A stretch of DNA of 58,008 nt, from the NCBI GenBank assembly GCA_946401725.1, contig CAMIVE010000009.1, forward strand, positions 1 through 58,008. The letters are read 5' to 3'. This DNA is from an uncultured Bacteroidales bacterium. GTDB lineage: Bacteria > Bacteroidota > Bacteroidia > Bacteroidales > P3. Positions 8,907-18,032 of this stretch are shown piece after piece. A program made the position numbers and the translations under genes. Every line of letters begins with the position of its first letter. The stretch's first letter is position 1. Under the pieces are notes generated by a model. It had not been told where the DNA came from. It did no database searches and was given only the letters and a program-made list of their open reading frames with translations.

Positions 8907-10427
8907 TTATCTTGTTTTGGTTCGCTTGATGCCTTCCAGCTGCCAGCGGGAGGGTTCCCTGTTGGCTTGTTCGGGGTGGAGCTCCTCGTAACGGCGAAGG
9001 AAAGGCAGCACCATATTGGTTGCGATGGTCTTGTTCATGATGATTTGCCGGTCGGCGTTGAGGAGAATCATGGTGGGGGCGCCGTGGACGTTGTAGGCTT
9101 CCTGGTAGTCGATGTTGACATTAGGGCCACCCACATTGATGAATGGGAGTTTGTGGTCACGCACGTATTTGATCCACTTCTCTGTATCGCTTTCGTAGCC
9201 AACGGCGTAGACTTCAAAGATTTTGTTACCGGCGAGGCTAAGCGAGTCGTAGAGCACTTTGAGTTCGGCGGTCTGTTTCTTGCAGTGGCTGCAGTCGGGG
9301 TCCCAGAACCAGAGCATGACATACTTCTGGGGGAGTGCATGTGAGGAAATCCAGTCGGCAGGATTTTCCGACTGGTTGGTGTCGGCCATGAGGAGCTCCT
9401 TGCCCATGGCACCGATGAGCGACTGGCTGAGGAAGTTGACCGACTGGCGTTTGGTGTAGAGGTCGGCTTCGGTGGCCCACGGGCATTTGCCGCTCAGGTA
9501 GTAGTCACGAATCAGGTTGACAAAGACCTGGTCCCAGCCGATATTCTTGGTGCTGCGTTCGTAGTGGGGGACGATAAAATCGAGGAAGTAGCGCAGCATA
9601 GTGCTGTCGTTGACCACCCGGTCAAGCACTTTGTGAGCGTAGCGGGTGATGGTGTCGGCATCCTGATGGTAGAGGACACCGAAGAAGTAGTAGTTCATCT
9701 TGTCGAACAGTTGCGGCGTGTAAATGAGCGAATGGTCGGAGAGGTCTACGTCGTCCCAGAAATGGGTGCGGTAGTAGCGAGCCTGCCATTCGCGCAGGTT
9801 GGTCTCCTTGCTGCCGGCGGGGAGTTCCTCGGGCACGTCGACTCTCGAGAACATCTGCACCAGTCGGGTGAAAAGGTATTTGCTATTCGCCTTGAAGTAG
9901 CTTTCTTCATGTTCTTTCATCTCCTTGCTGAGGGCTTCCATCTCTTTTTCGGCGGCTTCTTTGGTGGCGGGATCTTTCAAACGGGCGTTGATATCCTTCG
10001 ACCGGGCGTTCGCCCAGTCCAGCTTGGCCATATATTGGTACATGAGGGTGTTGGCCTTCGATCCGGTGACTTTCATGCCCGCATTAGTGTATTTCTCATC
10101 GAATTCGATGGTGAACTTGCGGCTGTCGTCGATCATAAAATCGAACATTTTGTTTTTCTTGCCGTCAAGAAGCGCGTAGACCCCTTCATTCAGTTTGTTT
10201 TTGCGTGCAAAACGGAGGGTGGCAGCGTTACGAGGAGTGGAGTCGACGATAATGAATTTGTCGCGGAAATGCTGGCCGATGTAATATTGTTCGTCGGTAA
10301 GGAAAGGCGATTTGAAAGTGATTTCGTAATTGTTTTGCGCCCGCAGGGGAAAAGCGAGTGCAAGGAAAGCAACGACGAAAAGAATGCTGAATTTCGAATT
10401 ATGATTTTTGAAATGTTTTTTTTGCAT
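8907..10427 (-). CDS. TlpA-like thiol-disulfide protein (DUF5106 type)
   Basis: A 506-residue exported protein. A signal peptide (about residues 8-30, ending near PLRAQ) is followed by a beta-rich N-terminal domain resembling DUF4369. A helical middle region of the DUF5106 kind comes next. The C-terminal thioredoxin fold carries WDPDCSHCKKQ, whose CSHC active site lies near residue 377, and the cis-Pro region GAPTMILL. It should act in the periplasm as a thiol-disulfide reductase or oxidase, as in cytochrome c or envelope protein maturation. The partner is unknown. The gene is upstream of tpiA on the same strand, but a functional link is not evident. Confidence 0.82.
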   Translation of the reverse strand: MQKKHFKNHNSKFSILFVVAFLALAFPLRAQNNYEITFKSPFLTDEQYYIGQHFRDKFIIVDSTPRNAATLRFARKNKLNEGVYALLDGKKNKMFDFMIDDSRKFTIEFDEKYTNAGMKVTGSKANTLMYQYMAKLDWANARSKDINARLKDPATKEAAEKEMEALSKEMKEHEESYFKANSKYLFTRLVQMFSRVDVPEELPAGSKETNLREWQARYYRTHFWDDVDLSDHSLIYTPQLFDKMNYYFFGVLYHQDADTITRYAHKVLDRVVNDSTMLRYFLDFIVPHYERSTKNIGWDQVFVNLIRDYYLSGKCPWATEADLYTKRQSVNFLSQSLIGAMGKELLMADTNQSENPADWISSHALPQKYVMLWFWDPDCSHCKKQTAELKVLYDSLSLAGNKIFEVYAVGYESDTEKWIKYVRDHKLPFINVGGPNVNIDYQEAYNVHGAPTMILLNADRQIIMNKTIATNMVLPFLRRYEELHPEQANREPSRWQLEGIKRTKTR

Positions 10428-10547
10428 GTGTTTTGATATTGCGATTAGAAGATCCTTAATGTAGAAGATTCAATTTCCAGATTGAAGTGGCGGTTAGAAA
10501 TAAGTTAACATACAATTACTTGGTTATTTTATAAAAGCTTTCAAACG

Positions 10548-11858
10548 CTATAGGTCGTATTCAAAAACAAGTTTGGCGATACACATAACGGCAAACTTAT
10601 CCAAAAAATTGTCCAGATGATAGAATGCATTTTTGGGGGTGAGTTGGTAGGCGGCTGCCACGCCGATGTCCAGTACGCCCCACCGTATCAGGTTTTCGAA
10701 GCCCACCACCGGTTCCAGGAGTCCTTCGGTAGGAGCGTCAAGTCGGATGGCCGAAGGAAGTCCTGCATAGGTGGGGTTCATTCCGATGAGTTGTCCACTC
10801 TGTAGGTCGTAGATTTTCTCGTCTTTGCCGTAGAGCATGCCCCAGAGCGCGTTGAGTTGCAGGAAGGGACGTGGTTTGGAGCGCTTGAGGTTCCAGAGGT
10901 TGAATCCGAAGCAGTAGGATAGGCTGCCTTGGAAGAATCCGTCGGCCATGAAGGTGTTGGGACGGACGGTGAGCAGCGTGTTGCGGAAGTAGTAGAAGGT
11001 GCCGCCCGTCCCGCTGATGTCGAAGCGGCGGGAGATAGGTACGTCAGAAGAGCCTGTTGTGCCTGCCTGCGCGAAGAGTGAGAAGCTGCCCCCTTTGTCT
11101 TTAAAGGAAAAAGTGTGGCTGTATTGAGCCACCAGGCGCCAGAATGAATTGTAGCTCTCGTTGCCGCCCAGCGGACCGGCCCCCTTGATGTGCACCTTGC
11201 CGAGAAGCAGGTCAAAGAGCCAGTCGTCGCCGTAGGTAAGAGAAAGGTGTGCTTCATCGAAGTAGTTCTTGGGCTGTGCATCTTCCTCGTATTTGGCAGG
11301 GTAGAGGAGGTTGACCGCGTTGAATAGGAGCCGTTCGCCCGAATGACGGTATTCAGCAGAAAGAAAACTCTTGCCAGGCAGGTCAAGCTGGATGCCGGCT
11401 GCGAGGCGGTCGATGGCGCTGTATCGGGAGGAAAAGTAGGTGCTGTTTTCCGTGGTGTTGAGGATATTGTAGGCTTTGAAACTATGGCCTCCGATTTTTT
11501 CCAGATCATGGTGGAACGAAACCGAGAACTGGCGGAAGATGTATCGTGGAAAGCGCAGTTGAAGATCGGCACCGTATTTCCAGGCTTGGTCGCCGGTTCC
11601 ATATCCTACATTGACGGAGGCATAGAAGAGATTTTGGAAGTTGGTCCCGTAGCGGGTGTCGTAATGCAAAGGGGTGGTGAGGTTGAATCCGGCTCCCCAG
11701 CGATTGTGTTCGTAGTTGTTGTAGTTGTAGAGCTGGTTGAGGTCAAAGCTGATATCGGTGTGATTCCAAAGGTGTGTAAAACGGATGTTTTGCGACCCTG
11801 CAGTCAAGCTGCAGAGGAGAAGTAAAGTTAGTATATTGTATGATAGCTTTTTACGCAT
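10548..11858 (-). CDS. Outer-membrane beta-barrel protein, unknown
   Basis: A 436-residue protein with a signal peptide (about residues 1-22, ending TAGSQ). It is then almost wholly alternating amphipathic strands rich in Tyr, Phe and Trp, with the last residue region VFEYDL after a strand, as in outer-membrane barrels. It resembles the C-terminal barrel of DUF5686-like or porin-like proteins of Bacteroidota, but lacks an N-terminal regulatory domain. Its own promoter lies 26-56 bp upstream and diverges from that of lpdA. The role (transport, anchoring or structure) cannot be read from the sequence. Confidence 0.6.
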   Translation of the reverse strand: MRKKLSYNILTLLLLCSLTAGSQNIRFTHLWNHTDISFDLNQLYNYNNYEHNRWGAGFNLTTPLHYDTRYGTNFQNLFYASVNVGYGTGDQAWKYGADLQLRFPRYIFRQFSVSFHHDLEKIGGHSFKAYNILNTTENSTYFSSRYSAIDRLAAGIQLDLPGKSFLSAEYRHSGERLLFNAVNLLYPAKYEEDAQPKNYFDEAHLSLTYGDDWLFDLLLGKVHIKGAGPLGGNESYNSFWRLVAQYSHTFSFKDKGGSFSLFAQAGTTGSSDVPISRRFDISGTGGTFYYFRNTLLTVRPNTFMADGFFQGSLSYCFGFNLWNLKRSKPRPFLQLNALWGMLYGKDEKIYDLQSGQLIGMNPTYAGLPSAIRLDAPTEGLLEPVVGFENLIRWGVLDIGVAAAYQLTPKNAFYHLDNFLDKFAVMCIAKLVFEYDL

Positions 11859-11883
11859 GTACTGAAAGTCGCTAAAGAAAATA

Positions 11884-11914
11884 CAAAAATAATGAAAAAG
11901 AGTGGATTGGCAAA
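11884..11914 (-). promoter_or_regulatory. Promoter of the barrel gene (TTTG-N19-TATTTTTG)
   Basis: On the minus strand TTTG (11914-11911) is followed after 19 bp by TATTTTTG (11891-11884). Both boxes match the Bacteroidota housekeeping consensus, 26 bp before the start codon. Confidence 0.7.
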
Positions 11915-11919
11915 ATAAA

Positions 11920-11951
11920 TTTGGTGGAACAACGCTTTTTTCTTATTTTTG
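11920..11951 (+). promoter_or_regulatory. Promoter of lpdA (TTTG-N20-TATTTTTG)
   Basis: TTTG at 11920-11923 and TATTTTTG at 11944-11951 are 20 bp apart, matching the Bacteroidota consensus. The predicted start of transcription near 11958 leaves a leader of about 75 nt before lpdA. The two divergent promoters are only 5 bp apart, so they could influence each other. Confidence 0.72.
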
Positions 11952-12032
11952 CATTTGCACCCTGATATGGAACGTTTTCTTCAAATGGGTGAATGCTAAA
12001 TAATTAAAGATTTTATAAAAATATATAATAAT

Positions 12033-13424
12033 ATGAATTACGATCTCATCGTTATCGGCAGCGGCCCGGGAGGCTATGTGGCTGCCGTGAAAGCAGCCCA
12101 GTTGGGCATGAAAACAGCAGTTGTGGAACGCGAGAATCTGGGTGGCATCTGCCTGAACTGGGGATGCATCCCAACCAAGGCGCTGCTGAAGAGTGCGCAG
12201 GTGTTCAATTATATCAACCATGCCGCCAACTACGGTGTTGCTGCACAGCCCGCCGAAGCCGACTTGCAGGCTATGGTCCAGCGTTCACGCGGAGTGGCCG
12301 AGACGATGAGCAAAGGGGTGCAGTTCCTGCTCAAGAAAAACAACGTAGATGTCATCATGGGTGCCGCCCGTGTAAAACCTGGCCATCAGGTCGAAGTGAC
12401 CGACGCCGAAGGCAATGTGTCTGTTTATGAGGCTCCCCATATCATCATCGCCACAGGTGCCCGCAGCCGCAATCTGCCCAACCTCCCGCAGGATGGCCGT
12501 CATATCATCGGCTACCGCGAGGCGATGACCCTGCCTTTCAAACCCCAGTCGATGGTGGTGGTGGGTAGCGGTGCCATCGGAAGCGAGTTTGCTTTCTTCT
12601 ATCAGAGCATCGGCGTACAGGTGACGTTGGTGGAATTCATGCCCACCATCCTTCCCAACGAGGACGAGGACACCAGTGCCAATGTGGCCCGCAGTTTCAA
12701 AAAGATGGGCATGAAGGTGATGATGAGCGCATCGGTGGAGAAAGTCGATGTGGAAGGTGATGTCTGCCATGTCCACATCAAGGACAAGAAGGGTGCCGAG
12801 GTGTTGGTCGATTGCGACGTGGTGCTCTCCGCCGTCGGTGTGATTACCAATCTGGAGAACATGGGTTTGGAAGAAACCGGCATCGCCGTGGAGCGTACCA
12901 AAATTGTGGTCGACGATTACTACTGCACCAATGTACCCGGCTACTATGCCATCGGCGACGTGGTGCACGGTCCCGCACTTGCCCATGTGGCCAGTGCCGA
13001 AGCCATCTGCTGTGTGGAGAAGATTGCCGGCGGAAATCCCGAGAAGGTAAACTACAACAACATCCCCGGATGCACCTATACCACTCCCGAGGTGGCCAGC
13101 GTGGGCATGAGCGAGAAGAAAGCCATCGAGGCAGGTCATGAAGTGCTGGTGGGCAAATTCTTCTTTAAAGCCAGCGGTAAAGCCACAGCGGCAGGCAACA
13201 ACGACGGATTCATCAAGATGGTTATCGACAAGCAGACCGACGAGATATTGGGTGCCCACATGTGTGGCGACAACGTCACCGAGATGATTGCCGGCATTGT
13301 GACTGCCCGTCAGAATGGTCTTACTGCCAAGCAGGTGGCTGCCTCCATCCATCCTCATCCCACGATGTCCGAAGCCGTGATGGAGGCCATCGAGGCCGCC
13401 TATGGGAAGGCCATACATGGTTGA
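12033..13424 (+). CDS. lpdA: Dihydrolipoyl dehydrogenase
   Basis: This FAD enzyme reoxidises the lipoyl arm of 2-oxoacid dehydrogenase complexes or of the glycine cleavage H protein, passing electrons to NAD+. At 463 residues it has the normal length. It shows an N-terminal FAD motif GSGPGGY, the redox-active pair in GGICLNWGCIPTK (Cys40 and Cys45), an NAD motif GSGAIGSEF, an FAD-binding YAIGDV, and the C-terminal HPHPTMSEAVMEA with the catalytic His-Glu couple. It stands alone under its own promoter with no E1 or E2 gene beside it. The gcvP gene at 48.9 kb is a possible user through the H protein. Confidence 0.96.
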   Translation: MNYDLIVIGSGPGGYVAAVKAAQLGMKTAVVERENLGGICLNWGCIPTKALLKSAQVFNYINHAANYGVAAQPAEADLQAMVQRSRGVAETMSKGVQFLLKKNNVDVIMGAARVKPGHQVEVTDAEGNVSVYEAPHIIIATGARSRNLPNLPQDGRHIIGYREAMTLPFKPQSMVVVGSGAIGSEFAFFYQSIGVQVTLVEFMPTILPNEDEDTSANVARSFKKMGMKVMMSASVEKVDVEGDVCHVHIKDKKGAEVLVDCDVVLSAVGVITNLENMGLEETGIAVERTKIVVDDYYCTNVPGYYAIGDVVHGPALAHVASAEAICCVEKIAGGNPEKVNYNNIPGCTYTTPEVASVGMSEKKAIEAGHEVLVGKFFFKASGKATAAGNNDGFIKMVIDKQTDEILGAHMCGDNVTEMIAGIVTARQNGLTAKQVAASIHPHPTMSEAVMEAIEAAYGKAIHG

Positions 13425-13462
13425 CAAACGCTTCTCAAACCATTCAAGCATCATGATTGTCT

Positions 13463-13491
13463 AAGAGGACTTTTTAAACTTAAAAACTCTT
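13463..13491 (+). terminator. Imperfect hairpin after lpdA
   Basis: AAGAG-GAC-TTTTTAA pairs with TTAAAAACTCTT, leaving a 3-nt bulge. It starts 39 bp after the lpdA stop. There is no T run directly after it, so it is only a possible terminator or processing site. Confidence 0.3.
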
Positions 13492-13521
13492 GTACTATTT
13501 AAACCTTCAACGTTTACTAAC

Positions 13522-14571
13522 ATGAAACTGAAAAATATTTTTGCCAAACGAATGACCGTTGCCGAAGGGGTACGGTTGCCTGTGCCACGTCATTTCAACT
13601 ACAGCACTTTCGGCGTCAGAGACCGTCGCGATAACATCATTCGTACAGGCAATTTTGTCTGTAGCGGCACTCCAGGTACCGGTTTCTTTGTCCACAATTC
13701 GGAAAGTCACAGTTACCACCGCTTCGTCATCGAGTCCAAAAAGAAATTGAATCAGAACGCTCTGACCCTGCTTTTAGGCAAAGAACCCAATTTCGAGAAA
13801 GAACTCAAACGCGCCAACGATGCCTGTAAACAGACCACCGACGAAAACAAACTCGAGCTCCTTTCCTCCTATATCAATGTTTTGGCACTCGCCAAAGAGG
13901 AGGAGTTGATGCAGCGTGTCATACGTGGCATCAAGGACAAGATGGGCAATCATCCTAGTAAGATGATGGTAAGCATCCTGTCGCACTATAAATCAAGCAT
14001 CGCCACTTTGGAGCACGATGTGAGGAGCGCCCAAAATCATTGTTGCGCCTCATTGGACGAGACAGCCAAAGCTGCATGGGAAAAGGTGATTGACGCTTTC
14101 CATCTGCTGGTGGAGTCGCGTCGTGTCTGGTCGGTCTATATGGACCACGGCTCGCAGTCCTACCAACAGGTCTTTTTCGACATGGGCATTTTCGACTATA
14201 TCCATTCGCCCTTCGACACCCCTGTGATGCGCGACCACAAGGGGATGCATTACTATCTCTACCCCAAAGGGGTTTTGGTGGCTCGTTCGTCGGTCGATTT
14301 CGACCTCTACAAATGGGCTGACCTTGACGTCCGCTTCAGTGTGGTTGACATATCAACTCTGGCCGTCCGTCCCAATTTCAATTCACGCCATTCAAGCAGC
14401 AAAAAGAAGCGTCATTCCCACAGCGATGCTCTGAGTACGCTGTACGGTACCACACGCGCACAGGTGGTGGGTGAAATCGCCATACCCAAATTGGATCTTC
14501 AGTTCTTCGTCAACCACACAGGTCCGGCGGAGGATTTTGTCAAAGCCTTGAAAGCATTTAATAAAGCTTAA
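13522..14571 (+). CDS. Unknown cytosolic protein
   Basis: A 349-residue protein without signal peptide or membrane helices. Three parts can be seen: a small N-terminal beta-rich region, a helical central region with many Lys and Glu (about residues 70-200), and a C-terminal region with a Ser/His/Lys-rich stretch at about residues 285-300 (SRHSSSKKKRHSHS) that may be a flexible linker. I recognise no family. The ATG at 13522 follows 97 bp after lpdA, and codon use resembles neighbouring genes. It may be transcribed with the M23 peptidase gene 125 bp downstream. Confidence 0.55.
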   Translation: MKLKNIFAKRMTVAEGVRLPVPRHFNYSTFGVRDRRDNIIRTGNFVCSGTPGTGFFVHNSESHSYHRFVIESKKKLNQNALTLLLGKEPNFEKELKRANDACKQTTDENKLELLSSYINVLALAKEEELMQRVIRGIKDKMGNHPSKMMVSILSHYKSSIATLEHDVRSAQNHCCASLDETAKAAWEKVIDAFHLLVESRRVWSVYMDHGSQSYQQVFFDMGIFDYIHSPFDTPVMRDHKGMHYYLYPKGVLVARSSVDFDLYKWADLDVRFSVVDISTLAVRPNFNSRHSSSKKKRHSHSDALSTLYGTTRAQVVGEIAIPKLDLQFFVNHTGPAEDFVKALKAFNKA

Positions 14572-14696
14572 AGGGTATAGATTGAAGATTAATCTGAAAG
14601 GTTCATACGGATAATAATGGGTGCTGTGCTGAAAAAACAGGAGTACCTATTAAACCTTTTCAACATTTAACCCTTTCAATATTCTTCTAAACCGTA

Positions 14697-15677
14697 TTGA
14701 AAAAGCACCATACATACAAGTTCAATCCGCACACCCTCTCTTATGAGAAGGTGAAGACCTCTTTTGTCGACAAGTTAAAGAAAATCTCTTTTTCTGTTGC
14801 TTTCGGACTTGTTTTGGGAGTGGTGTTGCTCGTTATCGGTATGCAGGTGTTCGATTCGCCCAAAGAACGCCAGCTTAAGCGCGAACTGGCGACCTATGAA
14901 CGTCAAATGAAGCAGATGCAGAATGTCATGAAACGCAACGAGGCGGTGTTGGCCGACCTCGAAAACCGTGACAACAGCATTTATCGCACCCTGCTCGAGG
15001 CAGAGCCTATTCCCGACAATATACGGCATTCGGGTATACCTGTGTTCGATTCGTTCTACCTCATGGATGGAATGGACAATGCCGAGCTGATCAAGAGCAC
15101 CCGACGCCGACTCGACAACCTCTCCAAGCGGCTCTATATCCAGTCGCAGTCGTTCGACGACATCTATCGGATGGCCAGCAACAAAAAGGATCGCCAGGAT
15201 CATATCCCCGCTATTATGCCGCTTGAGAAAACCAAATGTCAGATTATTTCGGGCTTCGGCACCCGCTTCCATCCCATCCTCCATTACCGCCGCATGCACA
15301 CCGGCGTTGACCTCTCGGCCAAGACGGGCACCCCCATCTACGCCACAGGCGACGGTGTCGTGGTTACCGCCGGACGAGGGGATGCCTCTCTCAGTGGTTA
15401 CGGCATTGCTGTACTCGTCGATCATGGCTACGGCTACAAGACGCTTTATGCCCACATGAGCGAGACCAAGGTCAGAGAGGGTCAGCAGGTGAAACGGGGT
15501 GAATTGCTGGGTCTGGTGGGCTCCACCGGTCTCGCTTCGGGACCGCATTGCCACTATGAAGTATGGTTTAACGGCAACAAAGTCAATCCAATCTATTATT
15601 TCTACAATGACCTCACACCGCAGGAATACGAGCAGGTGATTGAGGCTGCCAACCAGGAGAACCAATGTCTGTCATAA
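14697..15677 (+). CDS. M23 family endopeptidase, membrane-anchored, TTG start
   Basis: This zinc metallopeptidase should cut peptide bridges in peptidoglycan outside the inner membrane. The 326-residue protein has a cytosolic N-terminus, one membrane helix at about residues 33-52 and a helical stalk to about residue 170. The LytM domain follows, with RMHTGVDLS (His201 and Asp205 as zinc ligands) and SGPHCHYEVW (His284 and His286). The start is TTG at 14697: an in-frame TAA lies at 14688-14690 and no ATG exists before the helix. The end overlaps ispH by 13 bp. Its role in cell-wall remodelling is inferred from the family; an intact active site argues that it is an enzyme, not a regulator. Confidence 0.85.
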   Translation: MKKHHTYKFNPHTLSYEKVKTSFVDKLKKISFSVAFGLVLGVVLLVIGMQVFDSPKERQLKRELATYERQMKQMQNVMKRNEAVLADLENRDNSIYRTLLEAEPIPDNIRHSGIPVFDSFYLMDGMDNAELIKSTRRRLDNLSKRLYIQSQSFDDIYRMASNKKDRQDHIPAIMPLEKTKCQIISGFGTRFHPILHYRRMHTGVDLSAKTGTPIYATGDGVVVTAGRGDASLSGYGIAVLVDHGYGYKTLYAHMSETKVREGQQVKRGELLGLVGSTGLASGPHCHYEVWFNGNKVNPIYYFYNDLTPQEYEQVIEAANQENQCLS

Positions 15678-16534
15678 TCGATGATAATGCGGGATTTTGT
15701 TTCGGGGTGGTGAAAGCCATTGCTGCCGCCGAACAGCAGCTGTCTGATACGCATCAGCTCTATTGTCTGGGTGACATCGTGCATAATAACGTCGAAGTAG
15801 AACGGCTTTCGCGATTGGGGCTCCAGGTGATTGACCACCGCCAGATGGAACACTTGGAAGGTAGTACCGTACTGATTCGTGCACACGGCGAACCCCCTGA
15901 AACATATATACAGGCGGAACGGCTCGGAATCAGACTTATCGACGCCACCTGTCCCATCGTCCTCGCCTTGCAAAAAAAAATCCGCGAAGGGTATGAGTTG
16001 ATGCAGCAAGTGAACGGGCAGGTGGTTATCTTCGGGAAGCAGGGACACGCCGAAGTCATCGGTTTGAACGGACAGACGCACAACAGTGCCATTATTGTCT
16101 CTTCACCCGACGATATCGATGCCATCGATTTCACCCGCCCCATACGGCTCTACTCCCAGACCACCAAGAGCCGCGAGGAATACAACACCTTGATTGCGAA
16201 TATCGAGAATCGTATCGCACAACAAGAGGGGGCTTCTCCCGATTTTGTGGCACACAACACCATTTGTAACCGTGTGTCCAACAGGGCTACACAGCTCGAG
16301 ACGTTTGCCCGCAATGTCGACAGGCTTATCTTTGTTTCGGGTGTCAATTCCAGCAACGGACACTACCTGTACGAATATTGCAGGAAAGTACAGCCTGAAA
16401 CACGCATGATCTCTTCTGCCGACGAGATCGACCACGAATGGTTGCGTGGAGCCCGGCGCATCGGCATCACAGGTGCCACATCAACCCCCCGCTGGCTGAT
16501 GGAACAAATCAAAGATAAAATCATTAACCATTAA
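15665..16534 (+). CDS. ispH: 4-hydroxy-3-methylbut-2-enyl diphosphate reductase
   Basis: This is the last enzyme of the methylerythritol phosphate pathway, producing isopentenyl and dimethylallyl diphosphate with a 4Fe-4S cluster. The 289-residue protein keeps the three cluster cysteines: Cys12 (GFCFGV), Cys96 (DATCPIV) and Cys201 (TICNRV). It also keeps the substrate-binding His40 and His74 (RAHGEPP). The start codon lies inside the end of the M23 peptidase gene, so the two are translationally coupled. recF begins 8 bp after its stop. Confidence 0.96.
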   Translation: MSVIIDDNAGFCFGVVKAIAAAEQQLSDTHQLYCLGDIVHNNVEVERLSRLGLQVIDHRQMEHLEGSTVLIRAHGEPPETYIQAERLGIRLIDATCPIVLALQKKIREGYELMQQVNGQVVIFGKQGHAEVIGLNGQTHNSAIIVSSPDDIDAIDFTRPIRLYSQTTKSREEYNTLIANIENRIAQQEGASPDFVAHNTICNRVSNRATQLETFARNVDRLIFVSGVNSSNGHYLYEYCRKVQPETRMISSADEIDHEWLRGARRIGITGATSTPRWLMEQIKDKIINH

Positions 16535-16542
16535 ATACTATC

Positions 16543-17676
16543 ATGTATCTTCATCGACTGCAACTGGCCAATTTCAAAAACTACGACACCCTCGACGTTA
16601 CCTTTTCAAACAACGTCAATTGCCTCGTCGGCAACAATGGGGTGGGGAAGACCAACCTTCTTGACGCGCTCTATTACCTCTCCTTCTGCAAAAGTTACTT
16701 CAACTCCATCGACAGTCAGAATATCCGTTCCGGAAAGGACTTTTTCGCCATCCATGGTCATTATGTACTCAATGACGATCAGCCCGACGAACTGACGGCC
16801 GTCTCGTGCACCCTTCAGAAGGGACAGTCGAAAAAGATCAAATTCAACAAGAAGTCCTGTTCCTCTTTTGCAGAACATATCGGACGATTGCCGTTGGTGA
16901 TTGTCACTCCCAGTGACCAGAACCTCATATTGGGTGGCAGCGAGGTCCGTCGCAAGTTTATGGACGGCATTATCTCACAGGTTGATCGCAATTATCTGCA
17001 ACTCCTGTTGGGTTACCAAAAAGCACTCGAACAGCGTAACCGGTTGTTGAAGCAGTTCTATGAGAACCGTTATTTCGAGGAGGATTCTATCGCCTTGTGG
17101 AACGAACAACTCGTACGTTTCGGCGAACCCATTGTCGCTGCCCGTCAGGCTTTTCTCCGTGATTTCAGCCCTCGTTTTGAACATTATTACAAGCTGATTC
17201 ACCCCGACGCTGCCGATAGTGAACGTCCTTCGATAGTCTATAACACCCAGCTCTCTGACCAAGAGCCAGCATTTGACGCGCAGCTCGCGTCAGCCCAACG
17301 GCGTGATGCACAGATGCAGTTTACCACAGTGGGTCCGCACAAGGACGACCTTGATTTTTTTGTCAGTGACTTCGCTGTGAAACGTTTTGCCTCACAAGGT
17401 CAGCAGAAGACCTTTTTATTGGCACTGAAACTGGCGCAGTTCGACTATATCAACGAACGCCTAGGCACTAAACCCATACTCTTGCTTGACGATATCTTTG
17501 ACAAGCTGGACATGCTCCGGGTTAGCCAATTGGTGCTATTGGTCGGAAGTGACCGCTTCGGGCAGGTCTTTATTACCGATACCCAGCAGGGTCGCGTCGA
17601 AACCATCTTCAGCCAGGCACCTGACATGCCGCACAAAATCTTCCATGTAGAACAGGGTATGCTAACAAATTCTTAA
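16543..17676 (+). CDS. recF: DNA recombination and repair protein RecF
   Basis: This SMC-like ATPase loads RecA at single-strand gaps. The 377-residue protein has an N-terminal Walker A GNNGVGKTNLLDAL (about residue 30), a central arm, a signature region near FASQGQQKTFLLAL and a Walker B LLLDDIFDKLD. It is in one run with ispH (8 bp) and a DUF721 gene (13 bp); RecF-DUF721 pairing is frequent in Bacteroidota. Confidence 0.95.
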   Translation: MYLHRLQLANFKNYDTLDVTFSNNVNCLVGNNGVGKTNLLDALYYLSFCKSYFNSIDSQNIRSGKDFFAIHGHYVLNDDQPDELTAVSCTLQKGQSKKIKFNKKSCSSFAEHIGRLPLVIVTPSDQNLILGGSEVRRKFMDGIISQVDRNYLQLLLGYQKALEQRNRLLKQFYENRYFEEDSIALWNEQLVRFGEPIVAARQAFLRDFSPRFEHYYKLIHPDAADSERPSIVYNTQLSDQEPAFDAQLASAQRRDAQMQFTTVGPHKDDLDFFVSDFAVKRFASQGQQKTFLLALKLAQFDYINERLGTKPILLLDDIFDKLDMLRVSQLVLLVGSDRFGQVFITDTQQGRVETIFSQAPDMPHKIFHVEQGMLTNS

Positions 17677-17689
17677 GTAACTTGTTCCT

Positions 17690-17980
17690 ATGTCCACAGA
17701 ATACACCATAAAAGACTTGATTGATGCTGCTTTGCGGCGTTACAATTTCGACCAAAGCATCACGAAGGAACACGTCGAACAAGCCTATAAGAAAGTAGTG
17801 GGTGATTTTATCGTGAAACTTACGCGCTCTGTCTATTACGACACAACAAGCAAAACGTTGAAAGTCGTGCTTTCGGCCCCCGCTTTGAAAAATGAGATAT
17901 CCTACAAGTTGACCGATTTACGACAAGCCATCAACAAAGAAGTCGGTAGCGAGGAGGTGGACAGAATTGTGCTGATATAA
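17690..17980 (+). CDS. DUF721 (DciA-like) protein
   Basis: A 96-residue protein with a DUF721 / DciA-like domain. Members of this family help load the replicative DnaB helicase in bacteria without DnaC. The protein is small, with the usual helical N-terminal part and a strand-turn-strand part (KTLKVVLSAPALKNEISYKL). It directly follows recF and ends at a strong terminator. The family is recognised from overall pattern and gene order; a loader role here is inferred. Confidence 0.75.
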   Translation: MSTEYTIKDLIDAALRRYNFDQSITKEHVEQAYKKVVGDFIVKLTRSVYYDTTSKTLKVVLSAPALKNEISYKLTDLRQAINKEVGSEEVDRIVLI

Positions 17981-18016
17981 AAAAAAACGCTGAAGTTGAA
18001 TCTTCAGCGTTTTTTT
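17981..18016. terminator. Bidirectional rho-independent terminator
   Basis: ACGCTGAAG and CTTCAGCGT form a perfect 9-bp stem with a TTGAAT loop. A run of seven A lies before it and seven or more T after it, so it works in both directions. It separates the DUF721 gene from the convergent HU gene. Confidence 0.93.
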
Positions 18017-18032
18017 TGATAAAAGCGTGATT

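Noticed and set aside
12285..13454. 389-codon minus-strand frame
   Set aside because: It is antisense to lpdA. Its Gly/His-rich composition is typical of a mirror frame.
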